A stretch of 64,000 nucleotides of DNA. It comes from Paenibacillus sp. HWE-109 (GTDB lineage Bacteria > Bacillota > Bacilli > Paenibacillales > NBRC-103111). Where the stretch lies: positions 2,108,001 through 2,172,000 of the forward strand of contig NZ_CP091881.1 of assembly GCF_022163125.1 (NCBI RefSeq). Direction: 5' to 3'. The position numbers and the translations under genes are program-made. The notes below the pieces were generated by a model, which was not told the origin of the DNA, made no database searches, and worked only from the letters and a program-made list of their open reading frames with translations. Position 1 is the stretch's first letter. The number at the start of each line of letters is the position of its first letter. Below are positions 16,162-26,257 of this stretch, piece after piece.

Positions 16162-16239
16162 CTGCATCATTTATTATAAATACCTTCTATTGTACGATGT
16201 GTATATCAATAGAACATTGCCATGAAAGAGGATGTGTAT

Positions 16240-17163
16240 ATGCAAAAAGCAACTAGATTACTTTTTGAATTAAAGAAAAATAGAACGATGTTTCTCATGA
16301 TAGCGCCAGCTGTCATCTATTTCTTCATCTTTAATTATCTACCAATGACTGGAGCCATCGTAGCTTTTAAACACTTTCAATATGACAAGGGCATCTTGTT
16401 TAGTCCATGGATAGGGTTTAAGAATTTCAGTTTTTTCTTCCAATCCGGGCAAGCCTGGCTGCTCACCAAAAATACGATACTTTACAATTTAGCCTTTATA
16501 GTCACAGGGGTCGTATGTTCGATAGGGATTGCCATCATATTCTCAGAGATCAAGGGGAAGTATTTCAAAAAGATTACGCATGCGGCGATGTTTTTACCTT
16601 TCTTTATTTCCTGGGTTGTTGTCGGAGCTTTTGTCTATAGTATGTTGAACTATGAGTTTGGTAGTTTGAACACCTTAATGAAAGGGCTTCATCTTCAACC
16701 CGTAGATGTGTATGGCACTCCAGCTTTATGGAAATACATCATTGTCGGTTTCTATCTTTGGAAGACTGTTGGCTATGGCAGCATCATTTACCTTGCGGTG
16801 ATAACCGGAATAAACCCTGAATTATACGAGGCGGCAGATTTGGATGGTGCTAGCATCTATCAGAAGATCTATCATATTACATTTCCTTTATTGAAAGTTA
16901 CCATCATGATTATGGTATTATTGCAGATTGGACACATTCTCAGAGGGAATCTGGATATGTTCTATCAATTAGTAGGAAATAACGGGGTGCTGTTCAATGC
17001 AACGGATGTGATTGATACGTTTGTATTTAGAGCTTTAATCTCGGCCAATGATATGGGACTGCCATCGGCTATAGGCTTATATCAGAATGCAATTGGTTTT
17101 GTAGTCATCCTTACATTCAATTATTTAGCGAAAAAAGTGAATTCCGATTATGCATTATTCTAG
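16240..17163 (+). CDS. Sugar ABC transporter permease (LplB type)
   Basis: A 307-residue membrane subunit of a carbohydrate ABC importer (CUT1 family), with about six transmembrane helices. The EAA loop that contacts the ATPase is visible (EAADLDGASIYQKIYHITFPLL). The ATG at 16240 is chosen because AAAGAGG precedes it by eight bases; an in-frame ATG at 16222 lacks a site. It is first in an operon with the second permease, binding protein and lyase. As usual for LplABC-type systems, no ATPase gene is present; such importers use a shared MsmX-like ATPase encoded elsewhere. Confidence 0.93.
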   Translation: MQKATRLLFELKKNRTMFLMIAPAVIYFFIFNYLPMTGAIVAFKHFQYDKGILFSPWIGFKNFSFFFQSGQAWLLTKNTILYNLAFIVTGVVCSIGIAIIFSEIKGKYFKKITHAAMFLPFFISWVVVGAFVYSMLNYEFGSLNTLMKGLHLQPVDVYGTPALWKYIIVGFYLWKTVGYGSIIYLAVITGINPELYEAADLDGASIYQKIYHITFPLLKVTIMIMVLLQIGHILRGNLDMFYQLVGNNGVLFNATDVIDTFVFRALISANDMGLPSAIGLYQNAIGFVVILTFNYLAKKVNSDYALF

Positions 17164-17177
17164 GTGGGAGGCCAGCA

Positions 17178-18068
17178 ATGAAAGTTAATCATTCAGCAAG
17201 AAGAGATATGCTCACATTTAATATGATTGGATACAGTGTTGTAATTATCTTCACGATAGTATGTCTTATTCCTTTTCTCCTTACTTTATCAGGGTCATTT
17301 ACAGAGGAATCCTCACTTTTTCAGGATGGTTACAGGCTGATACCCAAGTCAGTTTCACTGGATGCCTACGCGTTGATCTTTAAAAGTCCCAAAGTCATAT
17401 TTGGCGCTTATGGTGTTACGATTTCGCTTGTTGTGCTAGGCACGGCATTAGGTTTGTTCTTAACTACAATGACATCTTTTGTTCTCCATAGAAAGGATTT
17501 CAGGTATAGGAATAAATTTGCCTTTTACTTCTTCTTCACGACATTGTTTAGCGGAGGCATTGTTCCGTGGTACATCATTATGATCAACCTAGGTATGAAA
17601 AATAATTACTTGGCGCTTCTTCTTCCCAATCTGCTCTCTGTCTTTAACATTATCATTATGCGCACCTTCTTTACGGCCATACCGGAGAGTATAGGTGAAT
17701 CCGCGAAAATCGACGGCGCAGGTGATTTTACGATATATCGCAAACTTTATCTACCTATGTCTGTTCCCGCTTTGGCTACGATTGGTTTGTTTTTAGCTAT
17801 TACCTATTGGAATGATTGGTATCCGGCGATGCTGTTTATTAGCAAAGACGAATTGATCCCCTTACAATACCAACTTTACAAGGTGTTTAATGATATGCAA
17901 TTTGCCCAACAGGTAGCTTCACAAACGGGGATATCTGTTGGCAATATGCCTTCGGAAACATTCAAAATGGCGATGACCATGGTTACAATTGGTCCGATCA
18001 TCGTATTGTATCCGTTTTTACAAAAGTATTTCATTAAGGGAATGACGGTTGGAGCTGTGAAAGGATAA
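17178..18068 (+). CDS. Sugar ABC transporter permease (YtcP/AraQ type)
   Basis: The second membrane subunit of the same importer, 296 residues with six predicted transmembrane helices. Its EAA loop reads ESAKIDGAGDFTIYRKLYLP. GGGAGG lies before the ATG and the gap to the first permease is 14 bases. It ends with the KGMTVGAVKG C-terminus common to this subfamily. Together with LplB-type permeases it forms the heterodimeric channel for oligosaccharides. Confidence 0.93.
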   Translation: MKVNHSARRDMLTFNMIGYSVVIIFTIVCLIPFLLTLSGSFTEESSLFQDGYRLIPKSVSLDAYALIFKSPKVIFGAYGVTISLVVLGTALGLFLTTMTSFVLHRKDFRYRNKFAFYFFFTTLFSGGIVPWYIIMINLGMKNNYLALLLPNLLSVFNIIIMRTFFTAIPESIGESAKIDGAGDFTIYRKLYLPMSVPALATIGLFLAITYWNDWYPAMLFISKDELIPLQYQLYKVFNDMQFAQQVASQTGISVGNMPSETFKMAMTMVTIGPIIVLYPFLQKYFIKGMTVGAVKG

Positions 18069-18113
18069 CCCGGGAAACCGCTTATCAATATATGAAACAG
18101 GAGGGTTACAGAA

Positions 18114-19661
18114 ATGAGAAGAAAGATATCCAAAGCTGTTCAAGGTTTAGCCGTTTCACTTCTTATGGTGTCGCTTATTACGGGATGTACAAAAACGGAC
18201 AATAAAGGAGTGGAGAGCACATCAAGTAATAAGGCAAGCGCCACGCCAGCTCCTGCTGCTGGGAAGCCAGATACTTCAAAGGCGGTTAATCTGACGATGT
18301 ATCTGACAAACCCTAAATCAGATGATATTCAGATATTGGAAGATGAGCTGAATAAGATGCTGAAGCAGGACATTAATACGACTGTAAAAATTTCTCTACT
18401 GACAACCGATGCTTACAAACTGATGTTAACCTCCGGTGAAGATTTTGATTTAGCGTACTCCGCCAGTTGGTTGAATTATGCGGATAATGCCAGAAAAGGA
18501 GCGTTTAAAGAAATAACATCTGAAATGTTGAAAACATATGCACCAATGACTGCCAATGAAGAAAAGGCGAAATTAAGCTCTGGTTACGTAGATGGGAAAA
18601 TGTTCGGATTGCCAGCACCTATAACCAATTACTATTACAACTTATTGCTTGTCAGAGGCGACTTAATGAAAAAGTACAATGTTCCTGACATCAAGTCGTT
18701 GGATGACTTAGGCGTATTCCTGGATGCTGTGAAGAAAAATGAGCCTAACATCATCCCTTTCAATTTGGGCAAAAATGATAGCTGGATGCTTCCGGCCGTC
18801 TTTTATGGAAGTAATGATATCACGGCGCCAGGGGCAGCAAATTCAACAAGTCCGATTCAGATTAGAAAGACAGACAGCTCTCTTAAACTCAATTATGCTC
18901 TTGACATGCCTGAAGTTGTTCAATTCCTTAAAACAATGAAAGATTGGAAAGAAAAAGGCTTCTGGGCAAAAAACACATTGGCAAATCCTGTTAGCATAGG
19001 TGATTCATTTAAGAATGGAAAGAGTGCTGTTTCATTCGCGGGCACTGTTGATGGTGCGAATGCAAACTATTTTGACTTTGCAAAAGAACATCCAGATTGG
19101 GATGTAAGAGTATTTCCGGCCTTCTTCAAGGGGAGTGTAGATGCGTATTCCTATTCTAATAACTCTATGGTGATCGGGGCCAAATCCAAGAATGCTGAAA
19201 GAGCCCTTATGGTTCTAGATTTATTAAGAAATAATGAAAAGTACAATGTGCTGAGTAAGTATGGTGTTGAAGGCAAGCACTATACGCTTAATACTGAAGG
19301 TAAAATAAGCTATCCTGGCCCAAGCTTCCAAGGTGGAATATGGGGCGTATCCAACGATAAATTTATCAAAACCCCTGCAGTTACGATGCCGAACTATGCA
19401 GATTTGATTAACGATGAGAAGAAGCGGTATAAAGCGAATCCACTCGTAGATTTTGTACTTAATACCAAAGATATCAGCGACGTTGCAGCCAATATAGCGA
19501 ACCTTTACACCCAATATGGTACACCGCTCTTTATGGGGTTTGTGGATGACGTAGACAAAGCAGTTGAGACGTATAAACAAAAGCTGAAAGAAGCCGGCGT
19601 GGAGAAATATGTGGATGCCACTAAAGCGCAGATGGATGAATATTTGAAGAATCATAAATAG
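18114..19661 (+). CDS. Extracellular sugar-binding lipoprotein (LplA type)
   Basis: The solute-binding component of the importer, 515 residues, anchored outside the membrane. A lipoprotein signal peptide is clear: basic n-region MRRKISK, a hydrophobic stretch, and lipobox LITGC with Cys near residue 25, followed by a Ser/Ala/Thr/Pro-rich linker. The mature part is a type 1 extracellular binding protein fold typical of CUT1 systems for oligosaccharides, including uronides. It is in operon order permease-permease-binding protein-lyase. Confidence 0.93.
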   Translation: MRRKISKAVQGLAVSLLMVSLITGCTKTDNKGVESTSSNKASATPAPAAGKPDTSKAVNLTMYLTNPKSDDIQILEDELNKMLKQDINTTVKISLLTTDAYKLMLTSGEDFDLAYSASWLNYADNARKGAFKEITSEMLKTYAPMTANEEKAKLSSGYVDGKMFGLPAPITNYYYNLLLVRGDLMKKYNVPDIKSLDDLGVFLDAVKKNEPNIIPFNLGKNDSWMLPAVFYGSNDITAPGAANSTSPIQIRKTDSSLKLNYALDMPEVVQFLKTMKDWKEKGFWAKNTLANPVSIGDSFKNGKSAVSFAGTVDGANANYFDFAKEHPDWDVRVFPAFFKGSVDAYSYSNNSMVIGAKSKNAERALMVLDLLRNNEKYNVLSKYGVEGKHYTLNTEGKISYPGPSFQGGIWGVSNDKFIKTPAVTMPNYADLINDEKKRYKANPLVDFVLNTKDISDVAANIANLYTQYGTPLFMGFVDDVDKAVETYKQKLKEAGVEKYVDATKAQMDEYLKNHK

Positions 19662-19674
19662 TAGGAGGCTAAAA

Positions 19675-22600
19675 ATGTCCAAAATGGTAAAGTGGTTGCT
19701 CATTTTCATTCTTGCAGCCGGTATAGTTCCAATAATGGCTGTTCCGTCTGCCGAAGCTTCGGTTCCAGTGACTGTTAGTAATCCTGGTTTTGAAAATGGT
19801 CTCACAGGTTGGCAGCAACTTTGGCCCGAAAATCCGGCAATGATCGCTACATCCCCGGTCCATTCAGGCGTCAACAGCCTCGTTCTGAACGATACAAAAA
19901 TCGATGGGTATTATGGAGTCAACTCGTTACCCATCCCGGCGGTAGAAGGCGAATCGTATAAAGTCACCGTTAGTGCGTATTACGAGACCAATGCATATGG
20001 TGTTCTCGTGCTTGCTTTTGACAATAAATCAGGCCAGACGATTAAGGATACCAGGGTATCGGTTTCCGGAGGGCCAGGCAAATGGAGCGAGATGACAGTT
20101 TCACTGCAGGCTCCCGCAAATACGGCTTCCGTCAGGGTGCGACTAATCAGCGGTTTAACACAGACGGGAAAAGTATATTTTGACGACGTGAAAGTAGAGA
20201 AATTGCCAGTTTTGACAGGCAAGGTTACCGAGATAGGCTTAGGAACTTCCTTACCTTGGGTAAATTTGAACCTGTATGATGTATCGGATACAGCTTTTAC
20301 CCATCTTATCGCAAGTGCTGTAAGCGCCAAGGACGGCTCGTACACGTTGTCCAACATGGCGCCAGGCTCGTACGTCCTTCGAGCCGTACGAAACGGATTC
20401 GTCGCACAAACGTTCTCTGTCCTTGTCGTTGATGGATCCAGTACACCCCTCAATATTCAAATGGTGCCGGATCCTGCTTTCCCGCCACGTCCCGTTTCTG
20501 GAACGGTAACGGAGCTTGTATACGGGCAACCTCTCCAAGGTGCGAAGATCAGCTTATTTAAGGAAACTGATCATGAAGCGACCATGGAGTTGACGGCCAG
20601 TGTGACGACTAACGCGAATGGGAGCTATTCGTTCCCGGCTGTCGCGCCAGCCGATCGTTATTTTGTCAAAGTAGAAAAGTCTGGTTACGTAACGACACGG
20701 GAGCCGGTGTATGTCTACGACGGTCCAGTCTTAGATGCCGATGTACAGGTTCCAATCGAGCCCCCTATTTATACGGCTGCAACCATACCCAAGCCCATTG
20801 TCGGTCACCCTAGACTATTCGTCCAAAGTGGGGATATTCCAGGGATACGGGCCAAGCAATCGATGCCGTTCTTCCAGCCTCTTTTTGCAAATTTACAAAA
20901 TCTGCGAGACACGCAGGGCTACACATCGCGAAGCAATCTGACTTCAACAGCAAATCAAATGCAAACGTTTACATTCCCTTCGATAGAGGAAGCTCGCTAT
21001 GTACGTCTTGTTAGTCGTGGAAGTACAGGATCAAATGCGCTAGCGATCAGAGAAATCGAAGTCTTCAAGAATGGCTCAGGAGGAGGACGGGTAGAGGTAC
21101 CTGTACAAGGCGCGACTAGCAGTGCCAAATGCTCGAACTCAAGTGAATTTGCTGCAGACAAGGCGATCGATAAGGATGTGAATACCTTATACTGCAACTT
21201 TGACCTTATGGGAACCTTTACCCTGGATATGGGCTCTAATACATTCATTCAATCACTTGATATCATCTTTAATTATGACACCAGCCGCGTCTATCTGTTC
21301 GACATTTTGGTATCCAAGGACAACACGAATTGGAAACTTGTCGATCTTGGTATGGGCGGGGGCGCATTGCCGCCAGCTCCTGCTGGCCAAAGCAATATCA
21401 TAGCTAGTTTGCTTTCGCAGGTGAATGCCAATGCCTTTGCCTATATGCTCGACAGGGAGCACAATCTTGCACAAGGCCAGAAAGCCGTGAATATGGCTAT
21501 GAATATTGTGGATACCGCGCAATATGTACCAAGGGATTACAATAATAATACCGGTCAGCTCTTGGAAATGGTTGCACTTGTATACGACTGGTGTTATCCA
21601 TTGCTCACGAATGAGCAAAAGATACATTTTAAGGATGCCATCCTGCGCTTCGCAGCGGATCTGGAGATGCATTATTACGATTCTGGCACTAAAGTTTTTG
21701 ATTTTGCTCTGGGTACGGGGCATGGTGGCGAAGACCAGTTGTTCCGCCATTTGCTCAGCGCAGCTATCGCCGTTTATGATGAATACCCGAATATTTATAA
21801 TCGGGTAGTTCCCGAGTTTCTTAACAAAGCTGTACCGGTACGTGATTATTTCTACGCCTCTGATTCCCATCATCAGGGTGGTTCTTACGGAGCTACCCGC
21901 TACAGCACAGAATTGTGGGCAACGGCGATTTTCACCAAAATGGGACTACCCAGCCCCTTTTCCATCAAGCAGAGTAAGGTCATTTACAAACAAATCTATG
22001 CACGCAGACCGGATGGACAGATGCTGCGGGATGGTGACGAATTTAATTCCGTATACACCCCGCTGAACACGGTATGGCACTACCAACCACTCGCGATGCT
22101 TGCTGCTGCTCTTTTTAATGATCCCTATATCAAGAACGAATTTATGGAAACGTATACGCCGAATGAGATGCCGATCTACGAAATTCTGTTACTGGACGGG
22201 AACACGGCTTCGCAGGCCAAACCGCCAAACGATCTTCCACTAACACATTACTTTAACGATCCGGAAGCGTCGATGATTGCAAGATCAGGCTGGGACGATG
22301 TATCCACGACCACACACCAATCATCCAGCGTTGTCGCCGAGATGAAGATCGGCAACCGTCGCTTCGGCAATCATGAGCATATGGATTTCGGCAGCTTCCA
22401 GATTTATTATAAGGGAGGTCTTGCGATCGATTCAGGTATCTACTCTGGTATGACAAACGGAGTAGCCAGTAGTTATTTTGGCCCGCACGATCAATATTAC
22501 AACAAGCGCACAATCGCTCATAATTCGATGCTAGTGTACGACCCGAACGAACGCCCAACCGGCAACGACGGCGGACAGCGGTGGCTCGATACAGGCCCGA

Positions 22601-24510
22601 CTCGCAGCGGCAACGATGCACAGACGCTTCAGGATGTGTTCGGCAGCAACTACAAGTTTGGGGAAGTGCAGGGACATGCGTTCGGACCCGATCCCATTAC
22701 ACCAGATTACAGCTACATTAAGGGCGATCTATCGTCTGCATACACCGCCAAGATGGAACAGTACCAACGTTCTATGATGTTCCTGAATCTGAAGGATTCG
22801 ACAAATCCAGCGGCAATGATCGTCTTTGACCGGGTTGTCTCTTCTGATCCGAATTTCAAGAAGTACTGGCTGCTGCACAGCATGGAGGAGCCTATTATAG
22901 ATGAAGCTACGAAAACGTCGACGATCCGGCGAACAGATAAGGGTGACAGCGGCAAGCTTGTCAATCAAACGCTGCTTCCCCAAGCATCCAATGCCGTTAT
23001 CCAAAAAGTCGGCGGTCCTGGGCACGAATTCGATGTATTCGGAACCAACTATCCGATAACGCCTACAAATCCGAATAATACCGAAGAACCAGGCGCATGG
23101 CGTATTCAGCTTTCGCCGGGAACAGCGGAGAAGGAGGACTTGTTCCTGAATGTGCTGCAAGTCATGGATGGTGACAAACAGCCGTTGCCTATACAGAAGC
23201 TGGATGCCCCGGAACTTGTCGGCGTGCAGCTAGCCGATAAAGCAGTCCTTTTCAGCAAGTCGGGCAAGAGACAGTCAGGAACAGTAACTTTTGCCGTCTA
23301 TAGCGGTTCCAATGAATCGCAATTCATCGTAACGGATCTAGAGCCGGGCTTTTGGAGAATCGAGCATGACGGCGTAGCTCAATTTGGTACAGTCACGAAG
23401 GAAGGCAATGTGCTCAGCTTCAACGGTCCTGCGGGAACGACTTACACGTTGACCTCCGTACCGAACATCACAGCACCAGCAGATGCGATCCTTTCCGCAG
23501 ACATCACCGTGCCGACGAACACCGATGTCAGGGTAACGATTAACTACCCAACTGACGCAGTGGTGAAAGAATACAAAGTGGGCGCTAGCGGCACGTGGAC
23601 AACATACACAGCACCTGTCGTTGTTGCCGGCAATAACACGGTGTATGCAAGAGGAAAGAATGCTGTTGGCAATGTGTCCCAAGTAACCAACTATGTGGTG
23701 AGCAACATCGATAGAACAATACCAACTGCAACAGTGGCCTATAGTCCAGTAAGCGACCAAAGTGTGGTTGCCACAATTGTACCGAGCAAACCGGTTACAA
23801 TTACAAATAATGGGGGACTGAGCAGCTACACATTTTACCTTGATGGCAGCTATACCTTCGAATTTGTTGATGCAGCAGGAAATCAAGGGACGGCTACAGC
23901 AACGGTGAATGATCTTGGTTTGAAGAGCAGAGCCAAACCGGGTACACCAGTCCTCTCTAATGACAATGGGTACGACACAGGACTTCAGGATGGTAACTAT
24001 CAGGTGACAATGAATATGTGGAACGGCGCAAACGGTAGAATCTATAAGCTTTATGAGAATGACATCGTAATCGATACGAAAATTCTTACCGACAATTCAC
24101 CATCAGCTCAATCCGCCGTAACATCCATTACCTACAAGCAAAATGGGACTTATCGTTACTATGCAACGCTTACCAATGCATTTGGCACAACAACGAGCAG
24201 TACGCATTTGGTAACGGTAACGAACGCAGCGCCAGAAAAAGCGGTGCTTTCGGGCGATAATTGGGATGGGGATGGCAATTACAATGTCAGCATGAATATG
24301 TGGTGGGGAACCAACGGCACTTCCTATCATTTATACGAGAACGGCGTTCTCATCGATACACAGGTTTTGGAGAATCGTACACCGACTGCCCAAACCGCCC
24401 TAACGTCCTTAGCCAATAAAGCTAAAGGTACCTATGAATATCGAGCTGAACTCATTAACTATGCTGGAGCAACAACAACCGAAAAGATGACTATCACCGT
24501 AACGAAGTAG
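19675..24510 (+). CDS. Secreted modular heparinase II/III-type polysaccharide lyase
   Basis: A 1611-residue exported enzyme that should cleave an acidic polysaccharide by beta-elimination. Order of parts: signal peptide (1-29, ending AEA); a carbohydrate-binding jelly-roll (about 30-180); two CarboxypepD-regulatory-like beta domains (about 180-360); a discoidin-like insert (about 430-565); an alpha-toroid catalytic domain (about 580-880); the heparinase II/III beta-sandwich, with RFGNHEHMDFGSFQIYYKGG as its conserved His/Asp segment and a further H near YNKRTIAHNSM; then a chitobiase-like beta domain and two related C-terminal Ig-like repeats of about 90 residues (about 1425-1515 and 1520-1611, each with NMW-x-GxNG and YENxxxIDT). 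It follows the binding protein by 13 bases, so lyase and importer are made together. The substrate (glycosaminoglycan, alginate-like or other uronan) is not fixed by sequence. Confidence 0.9.
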   Translation: MSKMVKWLLIFILAAGIVPIMAVPSAEASVPVTVSNPGFENGLTGWQQLWPENPAMIATSPVHSGVNSLVLNDTKIDGYYGVNSLPIPAVEGESYKVTVSAYYETNAYGVLVLAFDNKSGQTIKDTRVSVSGGPGKWSEMTVSLQAPANTASVRVRLISGLTQTGKVYFDDVKVEKLPVLTGKVTEIGLGTSLPWVNLNLYDVSDTAFTHLIASAVSAKDGSYTLSNMAPGSYVLRAVRNGFVAQTFSVLVVDGSSTPLNIQMVPDPAFPPRPVSGTVTELVYGQPLQGAKISLFKETDHEATMELTASVTTNANGSYSFPAVAPADRYFVKVEKSGYVTTREPVYVYDGPVLDADVQVPIEPPIYTAATIPKPIVGHPRLFVQSGDIPGIRAKQSMPFFQPLFANLQNLRDTQGYTSRSNLTSTANQMQTFTFPSIEEARYVRLVSRGSTGSNALAIREIEVFKNGSGGGRVEVPVQGATSSAKCSNSSEFAADKAIDKDVNTLYCNFDLMGTFTLDMGSNTFIQSLDIIFNYDTSRVYLFDILVSKDNTNWKLVDLGMGGGALPPAPAGQSNIIASLLSQVNANAFAYMLDREHNLAQGQKAVNMAMNIVDTAQYVPRDYNNNTGQLLEMVALVYDWCYPLLTNEQKIHFKDAILRFAADLEMHYYDSGTKVFDFALGTGHGGEDQLFRHLLSAAIAVYDEYPNIYNRVVPEFLNKAVPVRDYFYASDSHHQGGSYGATRYSTELWATAIFTKMGLPSPFSIKQSKVIYKQIYARRPDGQMLRDGDEFNSVYTPLNTVWHYQPLAMLAAALFNDPYIKNEFMETYTPNEMPIYEILLLDGNTASQAKPPNDLPLTHYFNDPEASMIARSGWDDVSTTTHQSSSVVAEMKIGNRRFGNHEHMDFGSFQIYYKGGLAIDSGIYSGMTNGVASSYFGPHDQYYNKRTIAHNSMLVYDPNERPTGNDGGQRWLDTGPTRSGNDAQTLQDVFGSNYKFGEVQGHAFGPDPITPDYSYIKGDLSSAYTAKMEQYQRSMMFLNLKDSTNPAAMIVFDRVVSSDPNFKKYWLLHSMEEPIIDEATKTSTIRRTDKGDSGKLVNQTLLPQASNAVIQKVGGPGHEFDVFGTNYPITPTNPNNTEEPGAWRIQLSPGTAEKEDLFLNVLQVMDGDKQPLPIQKLDAPELVGVQLADKAVLFSKSGKRQSGTVTFAVYSGSNESQFIVTDLEPGFWRIEHDGVAQFGTVTKEGNVLSFNGPAGTTYTLTSVPNITAPADAILSADITVPTNTDVRVTINYPTDAVVKEYKVGASGTWTTYTAPVVVAGNNTVYARGKNAVGNVSQVTNYVVSNIDRTIPTATVAYSPVSDQSVVATIVPSKPVTITNNGGLSSYTFYLDGSYTFEFVDAAGNQGTATATVNDLGLKSRAKPGTPVLSNDNGYDTGLQDGNYQVTMNMWNGANGRIYKLYENDIVIDTKILTDNSPSAQSAVTSITYKQNGTYRYYATLTNAFGTTTSSTHLVTVTNAAPEKAVLSGDNWDGDGNYNVSMNMWWGTNGTSYHLYENGVLIDTQVLENRTPTAQTALTSLANKAKGTYEYRAELINYAGATTTEKMTITVTK

Positions 24511-24542
24511 GGCTTCTCATAGAACCAAATTGCGAACGGAGA

Positions 24543-24594
24543 ACGAGGTTATCCCCAAGAGTAGGTATATCTTGAGGGATAGCCTTAATCTCGT
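24543..24594. other. Long imperfect hairpin between lyase and yesN-like genes
   Basis: ACGAG...ATCCC-x-AAGA pairs with TCTT-xx-GGGAT...CTCGT across a nine-base loop, but no T run follows. It may be a weak terminator or a processing site that separates expression of the lyase operon from the regulators. Confidence 0.45.
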
Positions 24595-24658
24595 ATTACT
24601 CCAGGTGTTGGCCTATGTTACAATGGGTACAAATTATTAGAATAAGGGGCGTTTGACT

Positions 24659-26257
24659 GTGATAAAACTTGTTATTGTTGATGATGAGAAGATAACAAGG
24701 GAAGGTTTGCTCCAGTATATCCCTTGGCATGATCTTGGCGTTGATGTCGTTGAAATCGCTGGGGATGGGTTTGAAGCGTTGGAAATCGCTGAGCGTTTGC
24801 AGCCCGACATCATCTTAAGTGATATAAGGATGCCTGATATGGATGGGATTGAACTTGCAAGCAAACTTAGGGATATTTTACCGCAATGTACAATCCTGTT
24901 TTTGAGTGCATATGCAGATAAGGAGTACTTGAAATCGGCTATTCATCTAAAAGCACTCCATTATCTTGAAAAGCCGGTTAACCGGGAAGAAGTGAAAAGT
25001 GCAATTAAGGATGCCGTCCAAGCTATTGTTGTAGAAGAGCGAAAAAGAGCAGCAGACGTGGACATGAGGGTAAGATTTGAAAGAAGCAGCAGCGTGTTTA
25101 AGGAGAAGCTCGTTCTGGAAATGACGAACGGGCAGGTGCTGCCAGATGAAATTAAGATGTACTTTGCTACTTTACAGCTGGATATGCCGTTAACCGGGGA
25201 TTTTGTGACCGCCTTAATTAAGCTGGATATCGAATCGGATAGTCAGATAGAGATACAGCAGAAGCATAAGGATCAAATAATAAACTCAGTTGAAACCATC
25301 TTTAAAGACCTGCAGATCAAGCATTTAGCGGGTTTTAAGCATACAAACCATATTTTAGTCCATTTTTATGGGCAAAGTATCCGCAATCTATTTTTTTCAG
25401 CGAGTTTATTAGATGAGCTTAAGATGAGTATTGAACATATTGTCGGTTTGAAAACCAATTTATTTATCGCTTTGGGAAAGAAAGTACATACGATTTCGGA
25501 TGTTCAAGAATCCTATTTCACTGCAGCTATCGCTCTCCAAAAGCAGTTTTTTATCGGCCATAACCGGATTGTCCTGTATGAGGAAGAATGTGAAAGTGTG
25601 TATGTATTAGATGAATCTTTGAGCAACAGGTTTCTGGCCTTTATCAAAGAACATGAGCAGGAAAAAGCCAAGGATTACATAAGAAGTTTAAATGATGATT
25701 TCAGAAGAAATACAAATCTGCTCGTGAATTCAATTAAAAATGTATATTTCAATATGCTTGTGGGATTAAATAAATTTGCTGAAGAGTTCAATATTACGAT
25801 TATTGAGGATGAACATAAGAAAGATTTCTTATGGGAAATGATTACGAAAATCCCGACCTTAACGGAAATTGAAGTGTATTTGTTGGAGCGGATTGATTTT
25901 GTATTCGACAAAATGAAAACGATGGATAATATCGGAGAGAATATTTATCAAATCATGCAGTATATCAGTGAAAACTTTGCAGAAGAAAGCTTAACGATTG
26001 CTGCTATAGCGAACAATATGTATTTGACGCCGACTTATATATGCAAGATCTTTAAAAACAAAACGGGGAAAACAATCAACCAATACATTACCGAAGTGAG
26101 AATTGAAAAAGCCAAGGGGCTTTTGAAGGAAGAAAAAATAAAGCTATTGGAAATATCACATCGGGTAGGCTATCTTAGTCCCAATCATTTTGCTAAAACC
26201 TTCAAAAAATTGACGGGAATGAATCCTTCGGAATTCAGAGAAAGGCATTTCTTATGA
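24659..26257 (+). CDS. YesN-like response regulator (REC plus AraC HTH)
   Basis: A 532-residue two-component regulator. The receiver domain covers residues 1-120 with the acidic pair VDDE near the start, the phosphoacceptor Asp in ILSDIRMPD, and Lys in LEKPV. A middle region of about 300 residues is of the kind seen in YesN proteins. The C-terminus is an AraC-type double helix-turn-helix (LTIAAIANNMYLTPTYICKIFK and KLLEISHRVGYLSPNHFAKTFK). GTG at 24659 gives the standard MIKLVIVDDE start with AAGGGG nine bases upstream; a TTG at 24653 is an alternative. The stop overlaps the kinase start by four bases, so they are translationally coupled. It probably activates the importer-lyase operon. Confidence 0.93.
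   Translation: MIKLVIVDDEKITREGLLQYIPWHDLGVDVVEIAGDGFEALEIAERLQPDIILSDIRMPDMDGIELASKLRDILPQCTILFLSAYADKEYLKSAIHLKALHYLEKPVNREEVKSAIKDAVQAIVVEERKRAADVDMRVRFERSSSVFKEKLVLEMTNGQVLPDEIKMYFATLQLDMPLTGDFVTALIKLDIESDSQIEIQQKHKDQIINSVETIFKDLQIKHLAGFKHTNHILVHFYGQSIRNLFFSASLLDELKMSIEHIVGLKTNLFIALGKKVHTISDVQESYFTAAIALQKQFFIGHNRIVLYEEECESVYVLDESLSNRFLAFIKEHEQEKAKDYIRSLNDDFRRNTNLLVNSIKNVYFNMLVGLNKFAEEFNITIIEDEHKKDFLWEMITKIPTLTEIEVYLLERIDFVFDKMKTMDNIGENIYQIMQYISENFAEESLTIAAIANNMYLTPTYICKIFKNKTGKTINQYITEVRIEKAKGLLKEEKIKLLEISHRVGYLSPNHFAKTFKKLTGMNPSEFRERHFL

Noticed and set aside
20251..23886. Long antisense reading frames across the lyase gene
   Set aside because: They are shadows of the codon bias of the large gene: no ribosome binding sites and cysteine/tryptophan-rich nonsense translations.
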